Below, piece by piece: positions 21,405 to 31,619 of a stretch of 64,000 nucleotides of DNA. Every line of letters starts with the position of its first letter. The stretch's first letter is position 1. Origin of the DNA: Theobroma cacao (lineage: Eukaryota > Streptophyta > Magnoliopsida > Malvales > Malvaceae); the NCBI RefSeq assembly GCF_000208745.1, contig NC_030851.1, forward strand, positions 36,229,442 through 36,293,441, read 5' to 3'. The notes under the pieces were generated by a model. The model had not been told where the DNA came from, did not search any database, and saw nothing but the letters and a program-made list of their open reading frames with translations. Both the position numbers and the translations under genes were made by a program.

Positions 21405-23558
21405 TTGATGACCTTACCTCGATATCGCTCTTTTTTCTCTGAACTCGTTCAAATTACAAAACAGAAAAACCTTTCGAGAGGCCGTGCAGTACACGCTCGA
21501 ATAATACGAAGCGGCGGCTCATCTTCTTGCGTATACCTTTCCAACAGCCTTGTTAACTTCTATGCCAAATGTGGGGACTTGTCCAAAGCCAAATGCGTGT
21601 TTGAAAATATACAACACAAGGATGTTGTCTCATGGAACTGCCTTATCAATGGCTACTCCCAACAAGGCCCGACAGCATCCACCTTTGTCATGCAACTCTT
21701 TCAGCGAATGCGGGCAGAGAATTATTTGCCTAATGCCCACACATTCGCCGGCGTTTTCACTGCCGCGTCAAATTTGTCGGATGTTTTTAGTGGGCAGCAA
21801 GCTCATTCGCTTGCGATTAAAACCGACAGCTTTGATGATGTCTTTGTTGGGAGTTCTCTTCTTAACGTGTACTGCAAATCGGGTGTTTTGGCCGAGGCTC
21901 GTAAGGTGTTTGATGAAATGCCGAAGAAGAATTCAGTTTCTTGGGCAACCATGATTTCTGGGTATGCAATGCAGAGGTCTGCTCTGGATGCTTTTGAGCT
22001 TTTCGAATTGATGCGTCAAGAAGAGGAGAAAGTGAACGAGTATGCGATGTCTAGCGTCCTTAGTGCATTGGCGGATCCTGAGTTTCTTAACACTGGTAGG
22101 CAAATACATTGCTTCACGGTTAAACATGGGCTGTTAGTGTTTTCATCTGTTGGCAATGCCCTTGTTACAATGTATGCGAAATGTGGGAGCTTGGATGATG
22201 CCCTTAAGACATTTGAATTATCAGGTAATAAGAATTCAATTACATGGTCGGCAATGATCACTGGTTACGCACAGAGTGGGGACTCATTAAAGGCTCTTAA
22301 GTTGTTCTCGAGTATGCATTTTGCTGGGATCATGCCTAGCGAGTTCACTCTTGTTGGGGTTCTTAATGCTTGTAGTGATACGGGTGCTGTTGAAGATGGA
22401 AAGCAAGTGCATGGTTACTTGTTGAAATTGGGATATGAATCGCAGGTATACATAATGACAGCTTTGGTTGATATGTATGCAAAATGTGGTTGTACATTGG
22501 CTGCTCGGAAGGGGTTTGATTATTTACAAGAACCTGACATGGTTTTGTGGACTTCCATGATTGGAGGATATGTGCAAAATGGGGAGAATGAAAATGCAAT
22601 GATTTTGTATGGTAGAATGCAGATTGAGGGGATTGTGCCTAATGAGCTTACAATGGCCAGTATCCTGAAAGCTTGTTCATGTCTTGCTGCTTTGGAGCAA
22701 GGAAAGCAAATCCATGCCTGTACTATTAAGCATGGATTCGGTCTGGAAGTTCCAATTGGAAGTGCCCTTTCAACCATGTATGCCAAGTGTGGGAATCTGG
22801 AAGATGGGAACCTTGTCTTTAGGAGGATGCCACGGAGAGATGTAGTGTCATGGAATTCAATGATATCGGGACTTGCTCAGAATGGTCATGGTAATGAAGC
22901 TCTTGAACTTTTTGAGGAGATGCTGTCCGAAGGCACAGAGCCAGACTATGTTACTTTTGTCAACATTCTTTCAGCTTGTAGCCACATTGGATTGGTAGAA
23001 AGAGGTTGGGCTTATTTCAACATGATGTCTGATAAATTTGGAATTGTTCCGAGAGTAGAGCACCTTGCTTGCATGGTTGATATGCTGGGCCGTGCAGGGA
23101 AACTAGATGAAGCTAAGGAATTCATTGAATCAGCTACCATAGACCATGGCATATACTTATGGCGTATCCTATTAAGTGCTTGTCGGAACTTCCGGAACTA
23201 TGAATTGGGAGCATATGCTGGAGAGAAACTGATGGAGTTGGGCTCTCAAGAATCATCTGCTTATGTCTTACTGTCAAGTATCTATGCTGCCCTGGGCAGG
23301 TTGGAAGATGTGGAGAGGGTCAGGAGGATGATGAGACTCAGAGGGGTGAATAAGGAACCTGGGTGTAGCTGGATCGAACTTAAAGGTGGTGTTCACGTGT
23401 TTGTTGTTGGAGACCAGATGCATCCAGAGATAAAAACGATACGTGAAGAGGTGCAAATGTTAAGCAAACAAATGAAAGATGAAGGTTACCAACCTTCTTC
23501 TGAGTCAGTTTCTGCAACTTCTTATAGTGAAGAGGAACTAATTGCTGCTTGTATGTGA
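21405..23558 (+). CDS. PLS-class pentatricopeptide repeat protein with E domain, 717 aa, intronless
   Basis: A single uninterrupted frame encodes tandem PPR motifs from about residue 45 to 580, in the P-L-S spacing marked by repeated N(A/S)L(V/L)xMYAKCG, DVVSWNxMI.GY, and GR/KQ.H blocks. An E domain follows (LWRILLSACRNF from about 584, EPGCSWIEL, VHVFVVGDQMHP ending near 673), then a short divergent tail. There is no DYW deaminase domain. Such proteins bind specific organellar RNAs and usually recruit a DYW partner for C-to-U editing, or affect processing, in mitochondria or plastids. The extended match in layout and wording is to the Arabidopsis At2g33680 type. The N-terminus is rich in Ser/Arg/Lys but no clear transit peptide can be called. 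Lack of introns is normal for this family. Confidence 0.95.
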   Translation: MMTLPRYRSFFSELVQITKQKNLSRGRAVHARIIRSGGSSSCVYLSNSLVNFYAKCGDLSKAKCVFENIQHKDVVSWNCLINGYSQQGPTASTFVMQLFQRMRAENYLPNAHTFAGVFTAASNLSDVFSGQQAHSLAIKTDSFDDVFVGSSLLNVYCKSGVLAEARKVFDEMPKKNSVSWATMISGYAMQRSALDAFELFELMRQEEEKVNEYAMSSVLSALADPEFLNTGRQIHCFTVKHGLLVFSSVGNALVTMYAKCGSLDDALKTFELSGNKNSITWSAMITGYAQSGDSLKALKLFSSMHFAGIMPSEFTLVGVLNACSDTGAVEDGKQVHGYLLKLGYESQVYIMTALVDMYAKCGCTLAARKGFDYLQEPDMVLWTSMIGGYVQNGENENAMILYGRMQIEGIVPNELTMASILKACSCLAALEQGKQIHACTIKHGFGLEVPIGSALSTMYAKCGNLEDGNLVFRRMPRRDVVSWNSMISGLAQNGHGNEALELFEEMLSEGTEPDYVTFVNILSACSHIGLVERGWAYFNMMSDKFGIVPRVEHLACMVDMLGRAGKLDEAKEFIESATIDHGIYLWRILLSACRNFRNYELGAYAGEKLMELGSQESSAYVLLSSIYAALGRLEDVERVRRMMRLRGVNKEPGCSWIELKGGVHVFVVGDQMHPEIKTIREEVQMLSKQMKDEGYQPSSESVSATSYSEEELIAACM

Positions 23559-23784
23559 TAATTCATTCCATTCTTTGGTCAGTTCTTGTCGACATAATTC
23601 TCTACATAGTGACATAACTTTAACATTGGGATTTATATCTTTATCGAACGGTGGCAAATGCAAATCCATATTTTGTTTCTCATCCTGTCTTGCAGCCCAC
23701 TACATGTCACTCACAGTGTAAGTGGCATATCATATATACACTGCAGCATTAGTGAACATTAGTGTTATTGCTCATAGATCTTGT

Positions 23785-24020
23785 ATTGCTAGCGGTTAAA
23801 AGTAGAAATGAGCGATAGGTTCCGGCAATGTCCAGCTGCTCTTTCAGATTTTGATGTTTTAAGGGCGTTCACATGGCTTTTGGCAGTGCTTGGATCCATT
23901 ACTACCCTACACGGTTTCTAACATGTCACATCTCATCTATCATCTGTTACCATTTCCCCGTGAAAACATCAGTATCTTCCTCAAATAACAAGGGGACCAT
24001 AGCCCTTCACTTGCCAAAAC
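23785..24020. repeat. Diverged repeat, copy B (partner at 20535-20775)
   Basis: It lies about 220 bases after the PPR stop codon, so copies A and B bracket that gene in direct orientation. See copy A for shared blocks. The remaining sequence to 24540 has no recognisable gene and leads into the F-box gene. Confidence 0.55.
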
Positions 24021-24541
24021 CTGCAACTGCTTCTGATTCAAGGGTTCAGTTTGTCCTGCTGTGGAAGTGGAAAACAAGGGTATTGAGAACTTTCTAAACG
24101 ACGTAAAGTTTGTTTCTAGTTACCATTTGGGAATGACAAACTTTGCCACTGCTAAGGTATTTGAAAAACTCTAAAATCAGATTTGTAGACAAAATTGTTC
24201 TAAATTTATTTAGGTTGATGTTTCATTATATAATTGAATCTAAAGCCAGTCAACTAAAAAGTTGTGGATCACATAATCTGGTGGCAGGTGCTCAACTGTT
24301 GGCGGCATTAGCCATTTTACTTCGAGGGCAAGAAAGAAAATTGGGTAACAATTTGACAAACTTTTGCCGACATATTACAATTAAATGAAACTGGTGCTTC
24401 TTTACGCTTAGATATTCTCTTCCTGTCAACATCTTCATTTTATTTCTCTTTTTTTTTCTAATTTTCGGTACGTTACTTCTTTGTTACGGATGAAAAGTCT
24501 ACAAATAATTCCACCATAAATTATTCCTACACCAAAATATT

Positions 24542-25902
24542 ATGGAGATTGCACAAAGCAGGGAACATGCACCCCTTTCCCATAGGGAAGATAATTCTGG
24601 ACAAGAAGAAGCAGAAGCAGGTTCACCCCATGAGGCTTTGTTTCTTGTCTTGGCCTACCTTCCTTTGTTTGAGCTTCTTGCCATGAGTGAAGTTTGCATG
24701 TCTCTGAGAGATGCGGTGGAAAAGGATGTACTGCCTTGGCTAAACATAATTGTTGAAAGGCCTTTGAACCTGCGGTTGTCTGATGAGATTCTGATGAAAG
24801 TTGCTTCAAAGGCAAATGATAGGCTAAGAACCTTGGCTCTAATCAACTGTGCCTGGATTAGTGATGATGGGCTTCAAAGGGTAATTGACAAAAATCCTCT
24901 TATCAACGAGGTATGAATACTTCAAGAAAGTTTCTATTTCTATTTGCCCTCTGTTTCTTTTCCACAGACTAATGTTAGAATAGCTAGTACCTGGTTTAAA
25001 GTTCTATTACCTAGACAGAGCCTGATCATTTTCTTTTCCTTTGGGATATGAATGGATACGATTTCAGTGGCTAGGATTATTCACTTTGTCTTATGTGTGG
25101 GTCAAAAACTCTGACCAAACTAAACTCTTAAGCAATATTACCGCATATCAACTTATTCTATGCAACTTCAATAAAATGCATACTACTCTCTTTGCTAAGG
25201 ATCATGCAGTATATAAAGTTTGTTTTCACTTCAGTTGTTTTTTTTTTTTTTTGTATTGATTCAGCTATAGTTTTCTTGATTCAGTTGTACGTACCAGGTT
25301 GCACTGGCTTAACCCCTAATGGAGTAATAAGGGCTGTTCAGAAGCTATCCGAACACCACCACAGCCTAAAACGCCTTCAGATAAATGGCATCTACAACAT
25401 GAAGAAAGAACACCTTGAAACTCTTCACTATTACATGCTAACAAACCAAACAAAGCAGCAGGTTCAGAAAAAGCAACGGCCTCTCCTATATCATAATTTC
25501 AGAAAGTTTCAAGCATATAGATGGGACGAATTTGGCAGAATAATTGATGTGGAAATCTGTCCCAGGTGCAATGAAGTAAGGATGGTTTTTGATTGTCCTA
25601 GGGAGGAATGCAGAAGGAAGAGAGAGCAATATTCACTGATTGATTGTAGGATGTGCAAGTTCTGCATTCCAAGGTGCGAAGAATGTGGGCGGTGTGTCAA
25701 ACCTGAAGACCTGGAAGTGGCTGTTTGCACAGATACTTTGTGCTCAGATTGTTGGGTTCAGCTTTCTAAATGTAATTTTTGTAACAAGCCATGCTGTGGG
25801 CAACATGCAGACCTGCAGATTAGTTCTAGTGGCTCAACTGAATGGATTTGCGGTGTTTGCCATGATCAATTCCTGACAGGTTCAGATGATGTTGAGCAAT
25901 GA
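24542..25902 (+). CDS. F-box protein of the SKIP28/SKIP14 type with Cys-rich C-terminus, 2 exons, 328 aa
   Basis: Exons 24542-24910 and 25285-25902 join in phase 0 (INE-LYVPGC). Residues about 30-66 (HEALFLVLAYLPLFELLAMSEVCMSLRDAV) form a degenerate F-box, the SKP1-binding surface of SCF ubiquitin ligases. Then LRR-like segments follow (LRTLALINCAWISDDGLQRV; GCTGLTPNGVIRAV; LKRLQINGI). Residues 215-315 are a zinc-binding-like module with many CxxC pairs (CPRC, CRMCKFC, CEECGRC, CSDCW, CNFCNKPCC, CGVC). This arrangement matches plant SKP1-interacting proteins 28 and 14, probably substrate adaptors in the nucleus or cytoplasm; the substrate is unknown. The upstream frame of exon 2 (from 25192) runs through a poly-T intron end and was excluded. 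Confidence 0.9.
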
Positions 25903-26156
25903 TATTTCTTGCATGCCATTATTTTTTGAGGCTTACGATTGATAAATTAATGGAATTGTGACTATTTTATATATAAACCACAATTTTGAGATGAAAGTCA
26001 TCTGTTTTTTATCTTTTAATTTTCTAATATTCTAAAAACAAATATTAACCCATGATTTCTTTAAAAAAATTCTTCATTTTTTTCTTTTTAGTTTTTAATT
26101 TGAGTTTCCTTTCACTACCCATTTAAAAATTCATTATTTCATTTAAACTAAATATT

Positions 26157-26633
26157 TTGGCAAATACAATTTTGGTATTAAATGCTTATATACACTTTAA
26201 ATCGTTTGTTGCAGATTAGATAAATGATTTTTATAAAAAAAAAATGATACAAGCTTTCAATTGTAGTGAGAATTGAACATCCCCCGATTGGGAAAGAACC
26301 AATTTGCTCACATTCGACTGATTTAATAAATATTACCGGAAAGCACCGATGCTCCCCAACGCTTCGATCTGGTGAGCACCAAATGCTCACCCAGGGAGCA
26401 TGGATCTGAGGAGCTTTGGTGCCTTTGGAAGCACAAGTTCTACACTCCCCCAGAGAGATCTAGCCAAATTTAACATTTCATGATCAAATCTGATTGCAAA
26501 GTGACTAATCAGTGTAAAGTAATTTAAACATTTTACATTTGTCCGTTAACGTGTTTACACGTTTGAGACGAACTATGTCAAATAATCCGCGTAAAATTAT
26601 AATTAAAACTTAAAGAGTCAAGATATTGTACCC
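26157..26633 (-). mobile_element. TIR element, family member 2 (partner 36496-37107)
   Basis: The reverse complement starts TAGGGTACAATATC and then follows the partner's terminal region closely (for example AAGTTTTAATTATAAT versus AACTTTTAATCATAAT), and both contain ATGAAATGTTAAATT-like sequence before a GC-rich core. A TA at 26634-26635 would be the target site. The core (about 26338-26450) includes the perfect palindrome GGTGAGCA/TGCTCACC at 26371-26393. The low-coordinate end is uncertain. No coding capacity. Confidence 0.55.
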
Positions 26634-27029
26634 TAAATATTTTGAACTCCATATTTAAACAGACATTTACGGAGTAGCTCAACGAGATATCTTGATGAAA
26701 TAATAATTAAAACCACAAATCAAAAAGGACACTGCAAATCCAGTATAAAGAATACAAGCCCAACCTCAACAAGATAGCTACACCTACACAGCAACAATTT
26801 TGAATATTCCTTGGCTTGTTTGTACAAAATCCAATGACAATGAACCCAATTCATCTTAAAACTACTTGCTATTCATATGTTCAGTCAAATTTGCCACCCT
26901 GCAACTCAACTCCTCTAGGAGAAACAAAACTGGGTATGCTGCAAGTATTCCAACAGAAATGGAATCCAATTTCCCGAAATTTAAATTTTTCAATGGTGTT
27001 AAAGACCGAAGGGCAAATACAAATAAGTT

Positions 27030-30000
27030 CTACAAGAAAACAGCACTCATAAGTAAAACAGCTATTATCACAGAGGTTGTGAAAGAACCAGTTCCATAGA
27101 AATATTGTGATGCGCAGCCTGAACTTGTGGAGTTTGACGAAGGAGCCAGTGATGTGCCATTGGTTATGGTGCCATTTTTTCCAATACTACAGACGAAATT
27201 ATAAAGTCATGTCAGCAGATTTCTATATGGCCATCATATATGCATCATAATCTGGCTTGAAGAACAAGTAGTAATATCTAGGAGCATCAGTGCATACCTT
27301 CCAGGAAATAAACACGAACCATGACCTGCACCAATGGACAACATTAGCAAGTTATAGATGCTACTAAAACACAAAAACATTAACTGCTAACTTCCTTCAC
27401 GTGCCTCTTCTTTTTGATGTGAGAAATGACTGAATGCAATCTAGTAATCATGTTCTCAGCTAAAAATTGAATAACACCACAAGTCCATCATGTTATTGTA
27501 CTTTGAATGTAGATTAAAAGCCACCTCAATTAATTCCAATTAGACTCAGAGTTTCCACCATGTCTTGAAAAAGCCAAATTAGCAGTACGTAACACTGATT
27601 ATTCATATACCAGTAAATGTACCATCAAGACTTTTGGCAGCATTAACTGCTAATGTTGTCATCTCATCAGTTCTCAAAATAAAATAATAAAATGAAAAAA
27701 ATTCTAATATCTAGGTTCTTATAAGAACCAATATCATAGTCACTTACTTGGATCAGTTGTAGTGATGGTAGCCACCCCCTTGAAATCACAGGTCCCAGGA
27801 GACTTGGCCATCTGCTGGAAATACGCATTGAAAGCATATGTTGAATGGGAAACCACATTATCAGGCTCATAACATGGATGCCCCTGCAACAAAGGTGAGC
27901 ACTCAACTTTCCCTGGTCCACAAGCCCAATCAAGTGCTGCCTGTAACATCTTCGGATCAGCACCCTCCTTTGCAACACAGAAAGTTTGGTTTGTAGTGTC
28001 ATTCGCCAACACAGTACCAGCACCTGTCAAGTGTAAGATATAAACTGGTATACCATTGGCATCAAATAGCCCCCAATTTTTTTCTGAAACTGACCCAGGT
28101 CTCAAATCCTCATTGTAAAGCTCATAGATGTAAGTACTAACTGCAATCCTGGGGTGTTTAGGAGTTCCGGTGTTGTTAAGAACATGCCTGATCAAGTTAC
28201 TGTTGTATGTATTAGCATTTTCAAGTGTTGCATCAGGCTCAGATGAATCACCCTTAGAAGGCCAACCAGTCTCAGTCACTACAATTGGAATTTTGGTGAA
28301 GTTTAAATAAGACATTGCAAAATATGCTGCATCAACTACAGCATCAAAGACATTAGTGTAATGCAAGAGTGTGTTAGCATCCACAGCTTCTTTATTAGGA
28401 GGGAGGGGACGGAAAAGTGCATAGTCCAATGGGATCACTCCATTTGATTGCATGTAATCATAATATGGATATACATTGAGCATAAGGTACGACCCTGTAG
28501 ACTGCAAAAATTTTAGCAATGGAACCATGACTGGGTCCCATGAGCGATTAAAGAAGGCTTGAGAAGGTGGAAAAGAGTCCAGAATAATTGAAGAAGAATG
28601 TGGAGTAGAGACTTTGATTTGACCATCAAGATTAGAAGCAACAAGGGCAGAGTGGATAAACTTTAAGGCAGAAACTAGGACTGGAGCAGCATTTGGGAGT
28701 GCAGTTAGAACTTCAGATCCAACAGCTATTGCCGTGATGTTGGTGGCAGGGGCATGGGCTATAACATTGCGAGCCACCCAGTTGGCGGCAGTGGCATTTG
28801 ACTGACCAATGCCAAGGAGTTGATCATTGGGGACAGAGACAGTCACCTGGATGCCTGTGTTGGCAAGTGCAAGGAGCATGGCTCGATCAGCATCATAAAG
28901 CCTGACATATTTGATACTCTGAGCCTTGAGAAGGGCCACCACTTGAGTAGGGCTGGGCATGTCAGATAAGTCTGTACCAATGTTCACACCAACAAAGGCA
29001 TCTGCAGAGAGCGATCCACAGGCAGATGTTAAGAGAAGTGTCTGATCCACGAAATAAGAAAGGTCTTCCTTCTTGATAACGATTGACAATGTCAAATGAC
29101 CACAGCAATTGCATAAAAAATTACCATGTATGCAAACAATAGGCTAAACCAAAGGAAATTTATATAATTAAAGCACATAGAAAAATAGGGAGAAGAAGAA
29201 AAGGAATGCGTGTTGCAAATATGATTTAAACAACTAAGATGCAGAAATTTAATTATCATTAACTCAATTAACTACAGAGAAATGCAGTTCAATCCCAAAA
29301 GAAACATTGTTGATCATATCATTAGCCTTCATCAATAGATGTTAAATTTCATAGGGAACACCAGATTAAGGGTTCAAACTACAAAGTAGCTTCAAATGGT
29401 CAGTTTGATAACAAATATAGCTGCTTATCAGCATAAGTTCAAAACGTAGCTCTGGGTTAATCATAGCACGAAGACATTAGAAAATCTATCTTCTCTTGGA
29501 AAGCTCCAATGTAGGATAATAATTCAAATATCTTCCTGGCTAGATCTGGTTTTCTCTTTATTCCTCTTCTGTCTGGGACATACAAGACGGTACAACAAAA
29601 GTAGTAAAAACTATTATGGGCATCTATGGCCAGTGATAACTAAAGAGGAAAAAGATTGATAAAGCAAACAGATTTTATAAATCCTATAAACATTATAATG
29701 GCACAATAATGCAGTAGCATCACTGCATTAGGGAACACGTCATCAAGAATAACAGTTCAATCGTTCCATTTAGCAGGATAGAAACTTTTAAAACTGGGAA
29801 TCTCTAATTTCTTTCAGCTAATCATTTCAGCCGCTAGAAGGATTTCATCACATTCAAGCAGCATCTTTAAGGCTTCTACTTAAAGTTGAAGGTCAGTTCC
29901 ACACTTCAAATAGATAAAGATCAATTTCATCAATTCATTTTACTTTAGGACAAATATAATCTCTTAGTTCAATCCCAAAATCCCATTCAGCAGTAAGTTT

Positions 30001-31356
30001 TGACTCAAAGGTTCCAAAGTCATTTTCAGGTGGTTGCTTTCTTAGTGGAAGCAGAGAAACAGACGCAAACTGTTATACTTGGAAGAAAAAGGTATAATTA
30101 AATAAGAGTAGCTGGAAGGTGGGTAAAATATCACACCACATAAGCAGCACAACACTCCCATACTTGTTCATTTCTCGAGGCTCCGATTGAAAGCTAACAT
30201 CAGCTAAACTATGTAGCTTTGATATGGTATATTATAATAATTTTTTTTTTCAGTATAATTCTCTTAACAATTTAAGTCAACATAGAAGGAGATATCAGAC
30301 ATAACATGGCATCACCATCCATCATAAATAATACTAAAGCACATGAATTGATTACTCACTTGACCACTAGAACACCCAACAGTTGGGTCTGTATCCAAGA
30401 TTCTATATTAAAAGTAGTTCATTATAAGAAACGGTTCAGGGAGTTGATGGGTCTCAGCATAAAATATACGGGACCAACTACGCAGGATGTTGTCTTTCTA
30501 CCATTAAGATGACAATACTACCCTCCAATGTACATTTCCTAGGATGCCAATGTACTTTAGAAGGGTAAAGGACGCCACATGAGCTGGGACGCATTACAGT
30601 TGAGATTCCCATTAAAGATGGGGAGAGGAAAGATGAGACGAGTTTCCAACAAAGGGAAAGACTTTTCCACAGAGGTTTCTGCTTTGACAGGAACAGAGTT
30701 AATACCCAAAGGGAAAGACCATTCTCTCTCTGTCTCTCTCCAACCATCATAATTTCCAGTTTCCGCAGAAAAGTTTATGATAAAAAAAGGTAAAGTAAGA
30801 TTGTGATTTCAAACAACACAAAGAGATTAATGGCCCACAGAACCAAACAAGAAAATCGAAATGACAACACTTATAGTCAGCTCAAATTTTTAAAAATCCA
30901 AAATTTGTACCGCCATTCAACTTAACTGGAAAACAGAGACCATAGCAAAAGATGTGAAACAGTAGTTATAGTACCCACAAAGTGTAGAGACAAATTTTAT
31001 GCAGAAACATATTAATGCACACAAGGAAGCATCAAATGCAGAAGTAAGAAAGTACTAAGAGAGACTATATTGACAGAAGCAAGAGGCAAAGAGAAAGCTT
31101 ATTCAAAACACCGAGAAAAAAAAAAAAACACAACCCATCATTGAAAGAACAAATGAAAAGAGAAATAGCAATGAGTTACAGAGAAACTACAAAGAGAAAA
31201 CATAGTTTTTACAGAGATAAGCAGTGATACCCACAAAAATAAGCATATAAAAAACAGCTGAGCCTAAGGGTAGTAACCATAGCTTCAAAGAAACTTACCT
31301 TCATCACCAGCAACAGCAGAGACAAGTAAAAGCAAAAGCAGCAGGAAAATAGCCAT
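27030..31356 (-). CDS. Glucan endo-1,3-beta-glucosidase (GH17 + X8/CBM43, GPI-anchor type), 4 exons, 498 aa
   Basis: Exons on the minus strand are 31356-31299, 29001-27748, 27325-27298 and 27186-27030 (1497 nt). Exon 1 encodes a secretion signal (MAIFLL then a Leu run, VSAVAG). Exon 2 holds the whole GH17 barrel, starting DAFVGVNIGTD; the two catalytic Glu are about E263 (VVTETGWPS) and E317 (YELYNEDLR). An X8 domain follows (TFCVAKEGADPKMLQAALDW, further Cys, CDFKG). The third exon is only 28 bp. The last exon encodes a Ser/Asn-rich linker and a hydrophobic tail (TSVIIAVLLMSAVFL) typical of a GPI-anchor signal. The product should hydrolyse callose at the cell surface or plasmodesmata; it matches the Arabidopsis At2g01630 (glucosidase 3) type in layout and length. 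Intron 1 is 2.3 kb. The in-frame Met at 29095 lies in that intron and was not used. Confidence 0.93.
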
Positions 31357-31439
31357 TTGAGCAAGTAAAGCTTCAATCTTTCAAAACCATACAAAGCTAT
31401 TCAGTTCAGGCACAAAAGAACTCACCAAAAAGCAAAACG

Positions 31440-31500
31440 GAGATAGATGAGGGAAGAGACAGACAAAGTGAAAGAGAAAGAGAAAGAGAAAGAGAAAAGG
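31440..31500 (-). promoter_or_regulatory. CT-rich leader of the glucanase gene
   Basis: On the minus strand a run of TTTCTC units (31468-31495) lies about 110-140 bases above the start codon. Pyrimidine-rich stretches of this kind are common at transcription starts and 5' UTRs of plant genes. No clear TATA box was picked out. Confidence 0.4.
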
Positions 31501-31619
31501 CAGCTGCTTTTGAGGTTTGGAAGTAGAAATAGAAACAAGTGCTGAACTGGAACTGTAAGGAGAGAGAAGTGGGGGGGTGGGTTTTAGTTTCGTTGTAAGG
31601 AAAGAGAAGTTTTTGTTAC

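Noticed and set aside
21550..22786. Several ORFs of 64-134 codons overlapping the PPR gene on both strands
   Set aside because: They are other-frame readings of the 717-codon PPR gene.
27740..29095. Glucanase gene starting at the Met at 29095 (451-codon frame)
   Set aside because: Residues before DAFVGVN do not look like a signal peptide; a good signal-peptide exon at 31299-31356 splices in the right phase to the acceptor at 29002, and the frame stops before the full C-terminus.
30478..30750. 90-codon minus-strand ORF between the glucanase exons
   Set aside because: It lies inside intron 1, has no recognisable domain and is not needed by the gene model.
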